Assembly (NCBI RefSeq): GCF_947493765.1
Contig: NZ_CANLSZ010000005.1
Coordinates: 147,981 to 211,980 of the forward strand
Reading direction: 5' to 3'
DNA from: an uncultured Arthrobacter sp.
GTDB lineage: Bacteria; Actinomycetota; Actinomycetes; Actinomycetales; Micrococcaceae
Length of the DNA: 64,000 nt
Position 1 is the stretch's first letter, and every line of letters starts with the position of its first letter. The notes beneath the pieces are model-generated. The model saw only the letters and a program-made list of their open reading frames with translations, did not search any database and was not told the DNA's origin. Shown in pieces: positions 44,605-53,860 of the stretch. The position numbers were made by a program, and so were the translations under genes.

Positions 44605-45418
44605 ATGGGCAGAGCGATCATCCTGGGCGGAACCGGTGTCATCGGCCTCGCCGTCGCACGACGACTGGTGGGGGAGGGCTGGGACGTGGAGGTGGCAGCT
44701 CGGGATCCCTCCCGGATGCCCGCCGATCTGCTAGCCGCGGGAGCCTCCTTCACGGCCTTCGAGCGTCACGACGCCGCGGGGCTCGCGGCGGTCCTGTCAC
44801 CCGGTGCGGACCTGCTGGTCGACTGTCTCGCCTTCACCGGCGCCGACGCCGGAACAGGCCTACCTGGACTCGGGCCACCCCGTCTCGGTGATCAGGGCCT
44901 CGAAGGTCCACGGCGTCGGTGCCCTGCCCGCGCGGGAGTGGCACGTGGTGCGGCGGGTCCTCGACCCTCGCGGCGCCATCCTCCTGCGCGCGCCGCACGC
45001 GGTCAACCACACGAGTGCGGCGGCCAATATCGCCGCACTCGTCCGGGTGGTGGCGGAGGTGCCCGGTGCGCGCATCCTCAACAGCGCCGATCCGGAGGCG
45101 CCGTCCGTGGTGGAGATCGTCCGCACCATCGCAGCGCGCCTCGGCCACGAGTGGCAGGAAGTGGTCCCGGACCCGGCGGACGACCGGCTCGGCCGGACCC
45201 CGTGGGACGCGTCAGCGCCGATCGTCCTCGATCTGTCGGCGGCCCTGGAACTCGGCTACCGACCGGTGGGGGACTATGCCACCACGGTGGGTCCCACCGT
45301 CGACTGGCTGGTGGACGAGGCGAGACGCCGTGGTATCGAGTCGGTGCAGCCGACGGACTTCTTCGAGGACGACTTCGACTACGAGGCCGAGGACCGGTCC
45401 CTGACGGCGCAGCGTTAG
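44605..45418 (+). pseudogene. NAD-dependent epimerase/dehydratase, internally deleted
   Basis: The first frame encodes a normal Rossmann start (MGRAIILGGTGVIGLAVARRLVGEGWDVEVAARD) through ADLLVDCLAFTGADAG. From about 44852 the similarity continues one frame away as EQAYLDSGHPVSVIRASKVHGVGALPAREWHVVRRVLDP, through VNHTSAAANIAALVRVV and a normal end. The catalytic Ser/Tyr-xxx-Lys region expected between these parts is missing, so roughly 50-80 codons were deleted with a frame change. A functional enzyme is not possible as read. Assembly collapse is a less likely alternative. Confidence 0.8.
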
Positions 45419-45455
45419 GGATCCGCGCTCGGGGCCCGTGACGCCCCCTCATGGA

Positions 45456-45497
45456 ACACAGGAAGGGCGGACCCTCGAGGGTCCGCCCTTCCTGTGT
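45456..45497. terminator. Perfect 42-bp palindrome, bidirectional terminator
   Basis: Two 21-base arms starting ACACAGGAAGGGCGG form an uninterrupted palindrome with CTCGAG at the centre. It sits between the decayed epimerase and the convergent catalase gene and most likely terminates both. Confidence 0.8.
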
Positions 45498-45525
45498 GGA
45501 TCCCGGGAGATCCGTTGCCGGGCTC

Positions 45526-47013
45526 CTAGTAGAGCGCGGCCTCCGACTCGGTGGCCGGCGTGTTGCCCTGCCCGAGGTTCGAGGCCAGCTTCGCTCCCAG
45601 GTCCGCATCCACGTTGGTCCAGTACTGGACGGCCCGGGCGCGGATCTCCTCGCTCTTGACACCTCCGACGGCGCCGCTGATGGTCTCGAGGAAGCGCTCA
45701 CGCTGGGCGTCGTCGAACACCTCGCGGTAGAGCGTCCCGGCCTGACCGAAGTCGTCGTCCTCGGCATGCAGGGAGTGGGCGGCATAGACGAGCTCGCCGT
45801 CGTTCTCCCACCCGCCGTGCGCCCCGTACTGGGCCGGATCCGCGGCGGGTCCGCCCATGGAGTTCGGCGCGTACACCGGGGTGGAGGCGGAGTTGAAGCT
45901 GTAGCGGGCGGCCCCGTCCTTCGAGTAGTTCCGCACCTCGTTCTTGGGCGCGTTCACGGGCAGCTGCGCGTGGTTCGTCCCCACGCGGTAGCGGTGCGCA
46001 TCGGCGTAGGAGAAGACGCGCGCCTGCAGCATGCGGTCGGGGCTGGCCGCGATCCCGGGCACGAAGTTCGACGGCGCGAACGCGGCCTGCTCGATCTGCG
46101 CGAAGTAGTTCTCCGGGTTCCGGTTGAGGGTGAGCTTGCCGACCGGGATGAGCGGGTAGTCCTGCTGCGACCAGGTCTTCGTCACGTCGAAGGGGTTGAA
46201 GCGGTAGGTCTTCGCATCCTCGTAGGGCATGATCTGCACCTTGAGGTCCCAGCTCGGGAAGTTACCCTGCTCGATGTTCTCGGAGAGATCGCGCAGGTGG
46301 TAGTCGGCGTCGGCGCCGGCGAGCAGCTCGGCGTCCGCTCCGGTCAGCGTCTCGTGGCCCTGGTTCGTCTTGAAGTGGTACTTGACCCAGAACTTCTCGT
46401 CGGACCCGTTGATCCACATGAAGGTGTGCGAGCCGTAGCCGTTCATGGTGCGCCAGGAGTTCGGGATACCGCGGTCCCCCATGAGCCAGGTCACCTGGTG
46501 GGCGGACTCGGGGCTGAGCGTCCAGAAGTCCCACTGCATGTCCGCGTCACGCAGATTGGTACCCGGAAGGCGCTTCTGCGAGTGGATGAAGTCGGGGAAC
46601 TTGATGCCGTCGCGGATGAAGAACACCGGGGTGTTGTTGCCCACGAGGTCGTAGTTGCCCTCGGAGGTGTAGAACTTCAGCGCGAAGCCGCGCGGATCGC
46701 GCCACGTGTCGGGTGAGCCCTGCTCGCCGGCCACGGTGGAGAACCGCAGGAGCGTCTCCGTGGTCGCGCCCTGCTGGAACAGTGCGGCGCGGGTGTACAT
46801 GCTGACGTCCTCGGTGGTCTCGAAGACGCCGAAGGCGCCGCCGCCCTTGGCGTGGACCACGCGCTCGGGGACGCGCTCGCGGTTGAACTGGGCCAGCTTC
46901 TCGATGAGGTAGTGATCGGTCAGCGGGATGGCGCCGTCGCGACCGATGACGGACGAGTTGCCGTCGTCGATGACCGGCGCGCCGGACTGCGTGGTGCTGA
47001 AGTTCGCGGACAT
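45526..47013 (-). CDS. katA: Catalase, monofunctional small-subunit type
   Basis: This 495-residue clade 3-like haem catalase destroys hydrogen peroxide. It has [19 protein letters not shown] with the distal histidine, [59 protein letters not shown] segments including the distal Asn, and [14 protein letters not shown] with the proximal tyrosine ligand. It runs 26 bases after a Fur-family regulator gene in the same direction, the usual katA-PerR/FurA pairing. Peroxide from sarcosine and amine oxidases in this region would give it work. Confidence 0.95.
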   Translation of the reverse strand: MSANFSTTQSGAPVIDDGNSSVIGRDGAIPLTDHYLIEKLAQFNRERVPERVVHAKGGGAFGVFETTEDVSMYTRAALFQQGATTETLLRFSTVAGEQGSPDTWRDPRGFALKFYTSEGNYDLVGNNTPVFFIRDGIKFPDFIHSQKRLPGTNLRDADMQWDFWTLSPESAHQVTWLMGDRGIPNSWRTMNGYGSHTFMWINGSDEKFWVKYHFKTNQGHETLTGADAELLAGADADYHLRDLSENIEQGNFPSWDLKVQIMPYEDAKTYRFNPFDVTKTWSQQDYPLIPVGKLTLNRNPENYFAQIEQAAFAPSNFVPGIAASPDRMLQARVFSYADAHRYRVGTNHAQLPVNAPKNEVRNYSKDGAARYSFNSASTPVYAPNSMGGPAADPAQYGAHGGWENDGELVYAAHSLHAEDDDFGQAGTLYREVFDDAQRERFLETISGAVGGVKSEEIRARAVQYWTNVDADLGAKLASNLGQGNTPATESEAALY

Positions 47014-47038
47014 GGTGCTCCTTTTCCTGGAATGGGGG

Positions 47039-47509
47039 TTAGGGGTGGCTGGTGGCTGCCGGGCGGCAGTCCTCGCAGAGGCCCTGGTACACGACCTCCG
47101 CGATGGCTATGGTCATCCGGTGGGCGCCGGGCGACCACTCGGGGGTGAGGCAGGGGGCGTGGCCCACCGCGCAGTCGACGTCCTCGATCCGGCCGCAGCC
47201 CGAGCAGATGGCGTGGTGGTGGTTGTCCCCGACGCGGGTCTCGTAGCGGGCGGGGGAGTGCGGCGTGTCGATCCGTCGGATCAGGCCGACGTCCGTCAGG
47301 TCGGCCAGGATCACGTAGACGGACTGCACCGTGATGTGGGGCAGCTCCGCCTGCGCCGCGATCGAGATCTCCTCGGCGGTCGCATGGGGGATCGCCTCGA
47401 CGGCGGCCAGGACACCGAGCCGCTGACGGGTGACACGCCGGTTGCGGGACCGCAGGGCCGTGGACCAGAGGGACTCCTGGGTCCCCTGAGTCGCGGCCGT
47501 GTGTGTCAT
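47039..47509 (-). CDS. Fur-family regulator, PerR/FurA type
   Basis: The 156-residue protein has a winged helix ([56 protein letters not shown]). The metal site is [19 protein letters not shown], with a CxxC structural zinc pair and a second pair in GLCEDC. Fur-family members beside katA sense peroxide through bound iron or manganese and derepress catalase. An ATG four codons earlier is an alternative start. It leads the katA operon. Confidence 0.9.
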   Translation of the reverse strand: MTHTAATQGTQESLWSTALRSRNRRVTRQRLGVLAAVEAIPHATAEEISIAAQAELPHITVQSVYVILADLTDVGLIRRIDTPHSPARYETRVGDNHHHAICSGCGRIEDVDCAVGHAPCLTPEWSPGAHRMTIAIAEVVYQGLCEDCRPAATSHP

Positions 47510-47520
47510 GTCACCAGTCA

Positions 47521-47559
47521 AGCAGTAAATCTTAGAAGTTCATAATAAAACGGGATCGT
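47521..47559 (-). promoter_or_regulatory. AT-rich control region of the Fur-katA operon
   Basis: A short AT-rich stretch with AAATCTTAGAAGTTCATAATAA stands out in this GC-rich DNA directly before the Fur-family gene. It is where an autoregulatory Fur/PerR box and promoter would lie, but its symmetry is weak. Confidence 0.35.
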
Positions 47560-48306
47560 GTGTCGTCACCTTCCGAGCGCCCGGTCGGTACCGTAAGAGG
47601 CGTGCATCTCATCGAGCGGGGCTGGGCCTGGCTGCTGGACTACGCCTATGTCGGATTCCGGCAGGCCCACGACTTCATCGTCCGGGCCGATCCGGCGCAG
47701 TATCTCGTCCCGGACCCGGAAGCCCCGGAAGGACTCGCTCCCGTGCTCCTGATCCCCGGGGTGTACGAGCGGTGGCAGTTCATGAAGCCGGTCGCCGACC
47801 ATCTGCACCGTGCCGGGCACCCGGTCCACGTGGTGCAGCGGCTCGGGTACAACCGGGGCACGGTGCCCGCCATGGCGGACCTCGCGGCCGAGTACCTGGA
47901 GCGGCAGGACCTCACCGACGTCGTCGTCGTCACCCACAGCAAGGGCGGGCTCATCGGCAAGTTCCTCCTGACGATGCCGGACACGGCGCCGCGGATCTCC
48001 CGCCTCGTGGCGATCAACGCGCCGTTCTCCGGTTCCGTCTACGCGAACTTCTTCGTCCTGCCCAGCATCCGGGCGTTCTCGCCGCAGAACAGCATCCTGA
48101 AGACCCTGCGGGCCAAGCTCGACCTGAACGCCCGCATCACGTCCATCTACGGCCGCTTCGACCCCCACATCCCCGCAGGCAGTTTCCTGGAGGGTGCCCG
48201 GAACGTCCGGCTCGACACCATGGGCCACTTCCGGCCCGTGGCCGACCCGCGCGTGCTGCAGGAGATCGACCGGGCGATCGGCGACGGCGACGGCCACACC
48301 GCCTGA
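47560..48306 (+). CDS. Alpha/beta hydrolase (esterase/lipase)
   Basis: A 248-residue hydrolase with PVLLIPGVYERWQFMKPVADHL (oxyanion loop), VVVTHSKGGLIGKFLL with nucleophile serine in a GxSxG-like T-H-S-K-G, IYGRFDPHIPAG with the acid, and TMGHFRPVAD with the histidine. No signal peptide is apparent. It resembles actinobacterial triacylglycerol lipase-like proteins of unknown substrate. Starts at this GTG or at GTG 47602 (VHLIERGWAW) are both plausible. It is divergent from the Fur-family gene. Confidence 0.82.
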   Translation: MSSPSERPVGTVRGVHLIERGWAWLLDYAYVGFRQAHDFIVRADPAQYLVPDPEAPEGLAPVLLIPGVYERWQFMKPVADHLHRAGHPVHVVQRLGYNRGTVPAMADLAAEYLERQDLTDVVVVTHSKGGLIGKFLLTMPDTAPRISRLVAINAPFSGSVYANFFVLPSIRAFSPQNSILKTLRAKLDLNARITSIYGRFDPHIPAGSFLEGARNVRLDTMGHFRPVADPRVLQEIDRAIGDGDGHTA

Positions 48307-48426
48307 CGCGCAACCCCACCCTGTTCCACCCCGTCCCACCCCGTCCCGATCCACGGCACGACGCGGCGCCAATGATCCCTCGGGAATCGTTGCTGTTGCG
48401 AATCAAAGCGCGGCTAGACTTGCCGC

Positions 48427-49710
48427 GTGCCCAGACTCCTCGCCGACATCACCCCGCTGAGGGAGAGTCCGGCGTTCCGCAGGCTCTACCTCGGTACGGC
48501 GCTCTCGGCGATCGGCACCCAGCTCACCATCGTCGCGGTGAGCCTGCAGATCTACGCGCTCACGCAGTCCACCCTCAGCGTGGGCCTGCTCAGTCTGTTC
48601 GCCCTCGTGCCGCTCGTGGTGGCGGGGCTCTACGGCGGCGCGATCGCCGATGCCCTGGATCGGCGGAAGGTGGCCCTGTGGTCCGGCGTCGCCCTCTGGG
48701 GCACCACCACGGCCATCGCGCTGCAGGCGTGGTTCGGTATCGACAGCGTCGGGTTGCTCTACGCGCTGATCGCCGTCCAGTCCGGGGCCGCCGGCATCAA
48801 CCAGCCCACGCGGAGCTCCATCATCCCGCGGCTGGTCCGCCCGGCGCTGCTGCCGGCCGCGAATGCGCTCAGCATGATCACGTTCGGCCTCGCCTTCACC
48901 ATCGGGCCGCTGCTCGCCGGGGTCCTCGTGGCCCAGGTGGGCTACGCCTGGACGTACACGGTCGACGTCGTCACCTTCACCTTCGCGCTGTGGGCGGTCT
49001 ACCGCCTTCCGCCGCTGCCGCCGGAGGGTCCCACCAGGCGTGCCGGGCTGGCGACCGTGCTCGAGGGGTTCCGTTTCCTCGGGACGCGCCCGAACATCCG
49101 CATGACGTTCATCCTCGATCTGATCGCCATGATCACGGCGCAGCCACGCGCGCTCCTGCCGGCCGTCGGCACCGTGCTCATCGGCGGCGGCGAACTCACG
49201 GTCGGCATCCTGCTGGCCTCCGGCGCCTTCGGATCGGTGCTGGCCGGGCTGTTCTCGGGCCCGCTCGGCCACATCCACCGGCAGGGGCAGGCGGTGATCT
49301 GGTCCATCGTGGGCTGGGGTGCCTCCGTGGCCGGTTTCGGCGCCGTCGTCGTGATGGCGGGGTCGTCGTCGCTGCCCGCCGTCGAGGGGGACCTGTCGCC
49401 GTGGGTGCTCCCGGCGGCCGCCTGCCTGATCCTCGCCGGCATCGCCGACTCGATCAGCAGCGTCTTCCGCAACACCATCCTGCAGTCGGCGACGCCGGAT
49501 GCGATGCGCGGACGGCTGCAGGGGGTCTTCATCGTCGTCGTCGCAGGCGGTCCCCGTCTCGGCGACATGGTGGCCGGTGGTCAGGCCGCGTGGCTCGGCG
49601 AGGGCTGGACCGCCGTCGTGGGGGGCCTCGCGTGCATCGTGCTGGTGCTCGCCCTGGTGCGCTGGCAGCCGGGCTTCTCGCGGTACGACTCGCGCCGACC
49701 CGAGCCCTGA
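48427..49710 (+). CDS. MFS exporter, EntS-like (MFS_3)
   Basis: This 427-residue transporter has RLYLGTALSAIGTQLTIVAVSLQIYALTQSTLSVGLLSLFALVPLVVAGLYGGAIADALDRRKV, the N-terminal signature of the EntS/MFS_3 exporters, and a second-half SVFRNTILQSATPDAMRGRLQGVFIVVVAGGPRLGD typical of them. These export siderophores, macrolides or other small molecules. No siderophore genes are nearby. The GTG start lies in a GC-rich spacer without a strong ribosome site. Confidence 0.87.
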   Translation: MPRLLADITPLRESPAFRRLYLGTALSAIGTQLTIVAVSLQIYALTQSTLSVGLLSLFALVPLVVAGLYGGAIADALDRRKVALWSGVALWGTTTAIALQAWFGIDSVGLLYALIAVQSGAAGINQPTRSSIIPRLVRPALLPAANALSMITFGLAFTIGPLLAGVLVAQVGYAWTYTVDVVTFTFALWAVYRLPPLPPEGPTRRAGLATVLEGFRFLGTRPNIRMTFILDLIAMITAQPRALLPAVGTVLIGGGELTVGILLASGAFGSVLAGLFSGPLGHIHRQGQAVIWSIVGWGASVAGFGAVVVMAGSSSLPAVEGDLSPWVLPAAACLILAGIADSISSVFRNTILQSATPDAMRGRLQGVFIVVVAGGPRLGDMVAGGQAAWLGEGWTAVVGGLACIVLVLALVRWQPGFSRYDSRRPEP

Positions 49711-49843
49711 TCGCAGCGTCGCCTGCCGGGCGCCTCTCAGCGAGCGTGAAGCTCCGACCCGTACCATGAACGGACAAGCCTCGTCCGATCCTCCGCCCTC
49801 CGTGGCGATTCGGCCGGGGCCTCCACCTCGCAAGGAGTGAGCA

Positions 49844-50722
49844 GTGCACAACCATTTCAACGGTGCCAAGACGGCGTTGTTGTTCGGTGCCCTCATGGGC
49901 ATCTTCCTCGTCTTCGGCGCGGTCATCGCCGGAGCCACCGGCAGCTCGATGTTCATCTGGCTGTTCGCCCTCTTCGGCGTCGGCTCCATCGCCTACAGCT
50001 ACTGGAACAGCGACAAGATCGCCATCCGCAGCATGCGCGCGGTGGAGGTGTCGGAGCAGCAGGCACCGGCGATGCACAGGATCGTCCGGGAGCTCAGCAC
50101 GAGGGCGGGCAAGCCCATGCCGCGGCTGTACGTCTCTCCGACGAATGCGCCGAACGCATTCGCCACGGGTCGCAACCCGGAGAACTCGGCGGTGTGCTGC
50201 ACCCAGGGGATCCTGCAGCTGCTCGACGAGCGTGAGCTGCGCGGCGTCCTGGGGCACGAGCTCATGCACGTGTACAACCGCGACATCCTCACCGGATCCG
50301 TCGCGGCCGCCGTGGCCGGGGTCATCACGTCCGTGGCGCAGATCTTCGCCTTCACCGGCATGATGGGCGGCAACAGGAACCAGGGCGGCAACCCCCTCGC
50401 CGCGCTGCTCCTGGCCATCCTCGCGCCGTTGGCCGCGGGGCTCATCCAGACCGCCATCGGCCGCACGCGGGAGTTCGACGCCGACGAGGACGGCGCCGCC
50501 CTCACCGACGATCCCCTGGCCCTGGCCTCCGCGCTCCGCAAGCTCGAGAGCGGCACCCAGCGCGCTCCGCTGCCGCAGGACCAGAAGCTCGTCAACACCT
50601 CCCACCTCATGATCGCCAATCCGTTCAAGGGCGGCGGGCTGGGCAGGCTGTTCGCCACGCACCCGCCCATGAACGAGCGCATCGCGCGGCTCGAAGGCAT
50701 GGCCGGACGCCCCCTGCGCTGA
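49844..50722 (+). CDS. htpX: HtpX membrane zinc metalloprotease
   Basis: This 292-residue M48 protease has two N-terminal helices, LYVSPTNAPNAFATGRNPENSAVCCTQGILQLL, and LRGVLGHELMHVYNRDILTG with the HExxH zinc site. A further helix pair precedes RTREFDADEDGAAL with the third ligand Glu. HtpX degrades damaged membrane proteins during envelope stress. Length and order are normal. The GTG follows AAGGAG. A bidirectional terminator separates it from the convergent yajQ. Confidence 0.95.
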   Translation: MHNHFNGAKTALLFGALMGIFLVFGAVIAGATGSSMFIWLFALFGVGSIAYSYWNSDKIAIRSMRAVEVSEQQAPAMHRIVRELSTRAGKPMPRLYVSPTNAPNAFATGRNPENSAVCCTQGILQLLDERELRGVLGHELMHVYNRDILTGSVAAAVAGVITSVAQIFAFTGMMGGNRNQGGNPLAALLLAILAPLAAGLIQTAIGRTREFDADEDGAALTDDPLALASALRKLESGTQRAPLPQDQKLVNTSHLMIANPFKGGGLGRLFATHPPMNERIARLEGMAGRPLR

Positions 50723-50735
50723 CCACCTCATGACT

Positions 50736-50769
50736 ACGGCGGCCCTACCTGATCGGGTAGGGCCGCCGT
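50736..50769. terminator. Bidirectional terminator between htpX and yajQ
   Basis: A 14-bp perfect stem (ACGGCGGCCCTACC with its complement) has the loop TGATCG. It lies between the two convergent stops. Confidence 0.8.
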
Positions 50770-50788
50770 CGTCGTTCCGGAGCGTGGA

Positions 50789-51277
50789 TCAGCGCATGTT
50801 CACGAACTGCAGATCTGCCTCGTCGAAGTTCTTGAGCAATGCCATGGTGGCCTGCAGATCGTCGCGGGACTTCGAGCTGACGCGCAGCTCGTCCCCCTGG
50901 ATCTGGGACTTCACGCCCTTGGGTCCCTCGTCGCGGATGAGCTTGTTGATCTTCTTCGCGATGTCCTGCGCGATGCCCTCCTTGATGGTGGTCTCCAGCC
51001 GGAACTCCTTGCCGGACGCGTAGGGCTCACCCGTATCGAGGGACTTGAGGGAGATGCCGCGCTTGATCATCTTGGACTGCAGTACATCGAGCACGGCCAT
51101 CACGCGCTCCTCCGAGTTGGCCTTCATGAGGATCTTCTCGCCGCTGAAGTCCACCTCCGCGCCCACCCCCTTGAAGTCGTAGCGCTGAACGATCTCCTTC
51201 TGGGCCTGGTTCAGCGCATTGGCGACCTCCTGCTTGTCCACTTTGCTGACGACGTCGAACGTGGATTCGCTTGCCAC
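50789..51277 (-). CDS. yajQ: YajQ-family nucleotide-binding protein
   Basis: A 162-residue protein with [40 protein letters not shown] at the N terminus and [25 protein letters not shown] at the C terminus, the two RNP-like halves of YajQ (DUF520). Family members bind nucleotides; one in Xanthomonas binds cyclic di-GMP, but that role is not established here. The GTG has AGGAGG four bases upstream, a strong site that fixes the start. Confidence 0.95.
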   Translation of the reverse strand: MASESTFDVVSKVDKQEVANALNQAQKEIVQRYDFKGVGAEVDFSGEKILMKANSEERVMAVLDVLQSKMIKRGISLKSLDTGEPYASGKEFRLETTIKEGIAQDIAKKINKLIRDEGPKGVKSQIQGDELRVSSKSRDDLQATMALLKNFDEADLQFVNMR

Positions 51278-51437
51278 GATGCCTCCTGGGGTGGTGGGGA
51301 TACTTTGCCTCAAGACTATCGGCAACCCCCGTGCGGCGTCCTGCCGGTGCTCACAGGTGGGTGACAGCCCACGCCCGGTCCGTGTACAACCGGCGGTGCA
51401 ACGGTGGGGTGACCGCTGCAGCAGAGGAAACCACATC

Positions 51438-51821
51438 ATGACCACACCACCGCGCCGCCGCTACCGGGTCCGGCTCCGCACGGCTCTGGCGGGATCCATC
51501 CTCGCAGCAGCGTCGGCGACCTCCCTGCTCGGCGTCGGAACAGCCCCGGCCCTGGCCTCGACGGCACGTGTGACGGTGGAGAGTCCCGAGCATGTGGACA
51601 AGGTACCCGGCGATCGCGTTGCACGGGGCGAGGTGGCCTCGTCGGTGGGACCTGCCTCGACCGGCTCGACCTCCCTGGCCACGATCGGCAGGACCTCCGA
51701 CGATCGGCTTGCCGGTGTGGAGGCCGATCTGGACCGGGCGGTGCTGCTGCGGCTCGTCACGCCGGAGCAGGCGAGCGGCTTCTACGCCCAGATGGAACGC
51801 CGCGTGGCCGCCGGCCTCTAG
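51438..51821 (+). CDS. Small secreted or cell-wall protein of unknown function
   Basis: The 127-residue product starts with a clear signal peptide: basic [12 protein letters not shown], hydrophobic [20 protein letters not shown], and a likely cut after APALA. The mature part of about 90 residues is Ser/Thr/Ala-rich and ends in [39 protein letters not shown]. That helical tail resembles the end of actinobacterial secreted proteins of unknown role. No catalytic motif is seen. It is just upstream of tRNA-Tyr. Confidence 0.68.
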   Translation: MTTPPRRRYRVRLRTALAGSILAAASATSLLGVGTAPALASTARVTVESPEHVDKVPGDRVARGEVASSVGPASTGSTSLATIGRTSDDRLAGVEADLDRAVLLRLVTPEQASGFYAQMERRVAAGL

Positions 51822-51922
51822 TGGCGGATCAGGCACAGGCTCCGATTCGTCACCCGCGCCGTTTGTCTGTAAAGTTGTCTTGCCCGAGCTTGCTACGGGC
51901 GGTCCTCCGAGCGGGGACGTAG

Positions 51923-52004
51923 GGCAGATTACCCGAGTGGCCAAAGGGGGCTGACTGTAAATCAGCTGGCATCGCCTTCACTGGTTCGAATCCAGTATCT
52001 GCCA
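51923..52004 (+). tRNA. tRNA-Tyr (anticodon GTA)
   Basis: The acceptor GGCAGAT pairs with ATCTGCC at the 3' end and the discriminator is A. The anticodon stem GCTGA/TCAGC holds loop CTGTAAA with GTA at 51957-51959. A long variable arm and the T arm (CTGGTTCGAATCCAG) follow, as expected for bacterial tRNA-Tyr. CCA is not encoded. Confidence 0.97.
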
Positions 52005-52029
52005 CTCGCCAGTCATGGCGGGGAACATG

Positions 52030-52068
52030 GACCCACCAGGATCTCTTCGGAGCTCCTGGTGGGTCTTT
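52030..52068 (+). terminator. tRNA-Tyr terminator with a TTCG tetraloop
   Basis: A 12-bp stem (GACCCACCAGGA with TCCTGGTGGGTC), one T-C mismatch and a further CTC/GAG stem close on TTCG. TTT then CCTTTT follow. It is a well-formed terminator. Confidence 0.88.
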
Positions 52069-52232
52069 CCTTTTGGCCGGAGAGCCAGCGACCTCCTGTA
52101 TGACGGCCCAGGGCGCCGGGATGATGGTGCGCCTGAGGGGATCGATACCGTTGTCCCGGGAGCAGGACGGGTCAGGCGCTGTGGGCATCTACAAGGTAGA
52201 GCCGAACGGGGACCGGTTCGAGAAGGGCACCA

Positions 52233-52547
52233 TCACCAGTCGACGCGCGGGCTGCGGCGGTCGCGAGCCGGAATATGGTCAGGCCAGGCTTCACCGATCC
52301 CGCCCGGGTCGTACACGTGCCCGACGAAGGCCCGCACCTCATCCACGAGTTCGTCCCGTGTCATCCGCGATTCCTTCTCCGAGGTCATTCCTCCCGATTC
52401 GTGGCAGAGCCTCCCGACGCTGAAGCCGTACGTTCCGTCAGCAGGCCCACTGACCCAGGAGAAGTCGTAGGACAGGGCCCCGCCGGGTCCTTTCCTCTCG
52501 TCGATTCGAAATACCTCGTCGTCGACAGTGACCTCGAAGGAGTCCAT
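52233..52547 (-). CDS. Hypothetical protein, 104 residues
   Basis: The sequence begins MDSFEVTVDDEVFRIDERKG and includes DFSWVSGPADGTYGFSVGRL and MTRDELVDEVRAFVGHVYDPGGIG. The pattern looks like a small beta-rich, acidic cytoplasmic protein with one helix, and its codon use resembles that of neighbouring genes. I do not recognise a family. It is isolated between tRNA-Tyr and the acyltransferase gene. Confidence 0.6.
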   Translation of the reverse strand: MDSFEVTVDDEVFRIDERKGPGGALSYDFSWVSGPADGTYGFSVGRLCHESGGMTSEKESRMTRDELVDEVRAFVGHVYDPGGIGEAWPDHIPARDRRSPRVDW

Positions 52548-52835
52548 CCGGTGATCCTAGAGCCACATCACGGAACCGCTCGGCCGGGCGCTCGGCGCGG
52601 CTCGTAAGCCGACTTCGGATCATCCGTCAGGAGCGCGGCCGTCCCCGACGCCGCACAACTCCGCGGGCGATGAGCGCGGATCGGTCTCCGTGCATCGTCC
52701 TCCTCGACGTCGGGAATCCCTCCGGCACTCTCGTCTACGAGGACTACTGGACAGACTGCGCCGCGCCGGGCGCTGGAGCCATCCGGTGACGCCTCCTCCG
52801 CGAATGGTCAGTGCGCTTACCTACAGTGGGAGGCG
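52548..52835. other. 288-base spacer, possible gene remnant
   Basis: This spacer holds no recognised gene. A 39-codon frame at 52670-52789 (+) begins ATGAGCGCGGATCGG and encodes IVLLDVGNPSGTLVYEDYW. It could be a tiny gene or a relic, and I cannot support either. No terminator-like hairpin stands out. Confidence 0.3.
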
Positions 52836-53858
52836 ATGTCGGAGGAGCCCACGATCAGCACGACGCCGGAGGCACGCATAGGGTGGCTGGACAGCCTGCG
52901 GGGCGTCGCCATCCTGCTGGTGATCGTGCTGCACGCGGGCGAGGCCCTGTGCCTCGTCGTCGGTCCCGTTCCCGGCGTCGACCAGGTCAATCTGTTCCTC
53001 GAGCCGTTCCGCATGCCCGTGCTGATGTTCCTCTCGGGCATCCTGCTGCCGCGCTCGGTCGCCAAACCGGGCCGGGAGTACGTCGCGGGCAAGGTGTCCA
53101 TGGTGGCGTGGCCGTACCTCCTGTGGTCCTTGATCCTCCTGACTGCCGGAGGCGATGTCAGCCTGGCCGGACTCGCGCAGATCGTCTACCTCTCGCCCAC
53201 GTACCTCTGGTACCTCTGGTTCATCCTGCTCTTCTACGCCGTGGCGTTTCCACTCCGCCGCGTGCCGCCCCTGCTGATCTCCGGGATCGCACTGCTGGTC
53301 TCGCTCGTGCTGCCGGACGGCGGCCGCCCGGAGATCATGGCCTTCCTCGCGGCGTTCTTCTTCTTCGGGGCATGGTGCGCTGCGCACGCTCGGCAGGTCA
53401 CCCGGATCATCGAGCGCCCGTGGGTGCTGGTCATGGCAGGGGCCTCTGCCGTGACCGTGGGTGTGCTGAACCTGACCGGGCGCGACGTGCTCTACCACGG
53501 CGAGTTCGCGTGGGGTGTGGTGGGGGCGCTCGGTGTGGTCTGCTGGCTGTTCCCGCGCCTGCCCGGCGGACGCGTGAACGCTGCGCTCGAGTTCGTGGGC
53601 CGCTACTCGATCGTCTTCTACGTGGTGCATCTGGGCCCCATCATGATCACGCTGGCCCTCGTGGACGCCGCAGGGCTCGCCGGTGCATGGTTCGTGCTGC
53701 CCCTGCTGCTCGGCGTCGGCGTCGGCGTGCCGCTGGGCATCGCCCGGGTGTATGCGACGCGGAAGCATGCCTCAGTCAATCTCCTGTTCGAACTGCCCGC
53801 GCTCCGCGAACGGCCCCGGGTGCGGTCCTCCCGCCGTCGGCGGTCGCACGTCGCCTGA
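52836..53858 (+). CDS. Membrane acyltransferase (Acyltransferase_3 family)
   Basis: The 340-residue, roughly ten-helix protein opens RIGWLDSLRGVAILLVIVLHAGEALCLV. The LDSLRGVAILLVIVLHAG block with its histidine is the signature of OafA/YrhL-type integral membrane O-acyltransferases. FRMPVLMFLSGILLPRS follows. Such enzymes acylate sugars of surface glycans or other carbohydrates. It has a short basic C-terminal tail and no appended hydrolase domain. The acceptor is unknown and no glycan genes are adjacent. Confidence 0.88.
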   Translation: MSEEPTISTTPEARIGWLDSLRGVAILLVIVLHAGEALCLVVGPVPGVDQVNLFLEPFRMPVLMFLSGILLPRSVAKPGREYVAGKVSMVAWPYLLWSLILLTAGGDVSLAGLAQIVYLSPTYLWYLWFILLFYAVAFPLRRVPPLLISGIALLVSLVLPDGGRPEIMAFLAAFFFFGAWCAAHARQVTRIIERPWVLVMAGASAVTVGVLNLTGRDVLYHGEFAWGVVGALGVVCWLFPRLPGGRVNAALEFVGRYSIVFYVVHLGPIMITLALVDAAGLAGAWFVLPLLLGVGVGVPLGIARVYATRKHASVNLLFELPALRERPRVRSSRRRRSHVA

Positions 53859-53860
53859 CC

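Noticed and set aside
48307..48426. CCACCCCGTCC direct repeats before the EntS-like gene
   Set aside because: Only two or three short copies are present with no other structure, so they are not worth a feature.
51923..52004. Integrated phage or island at tRNA-Tyr
   Set aside because: No integrase, no direct repeat of the tRNA 3' end and no phage genes are visible in the window.
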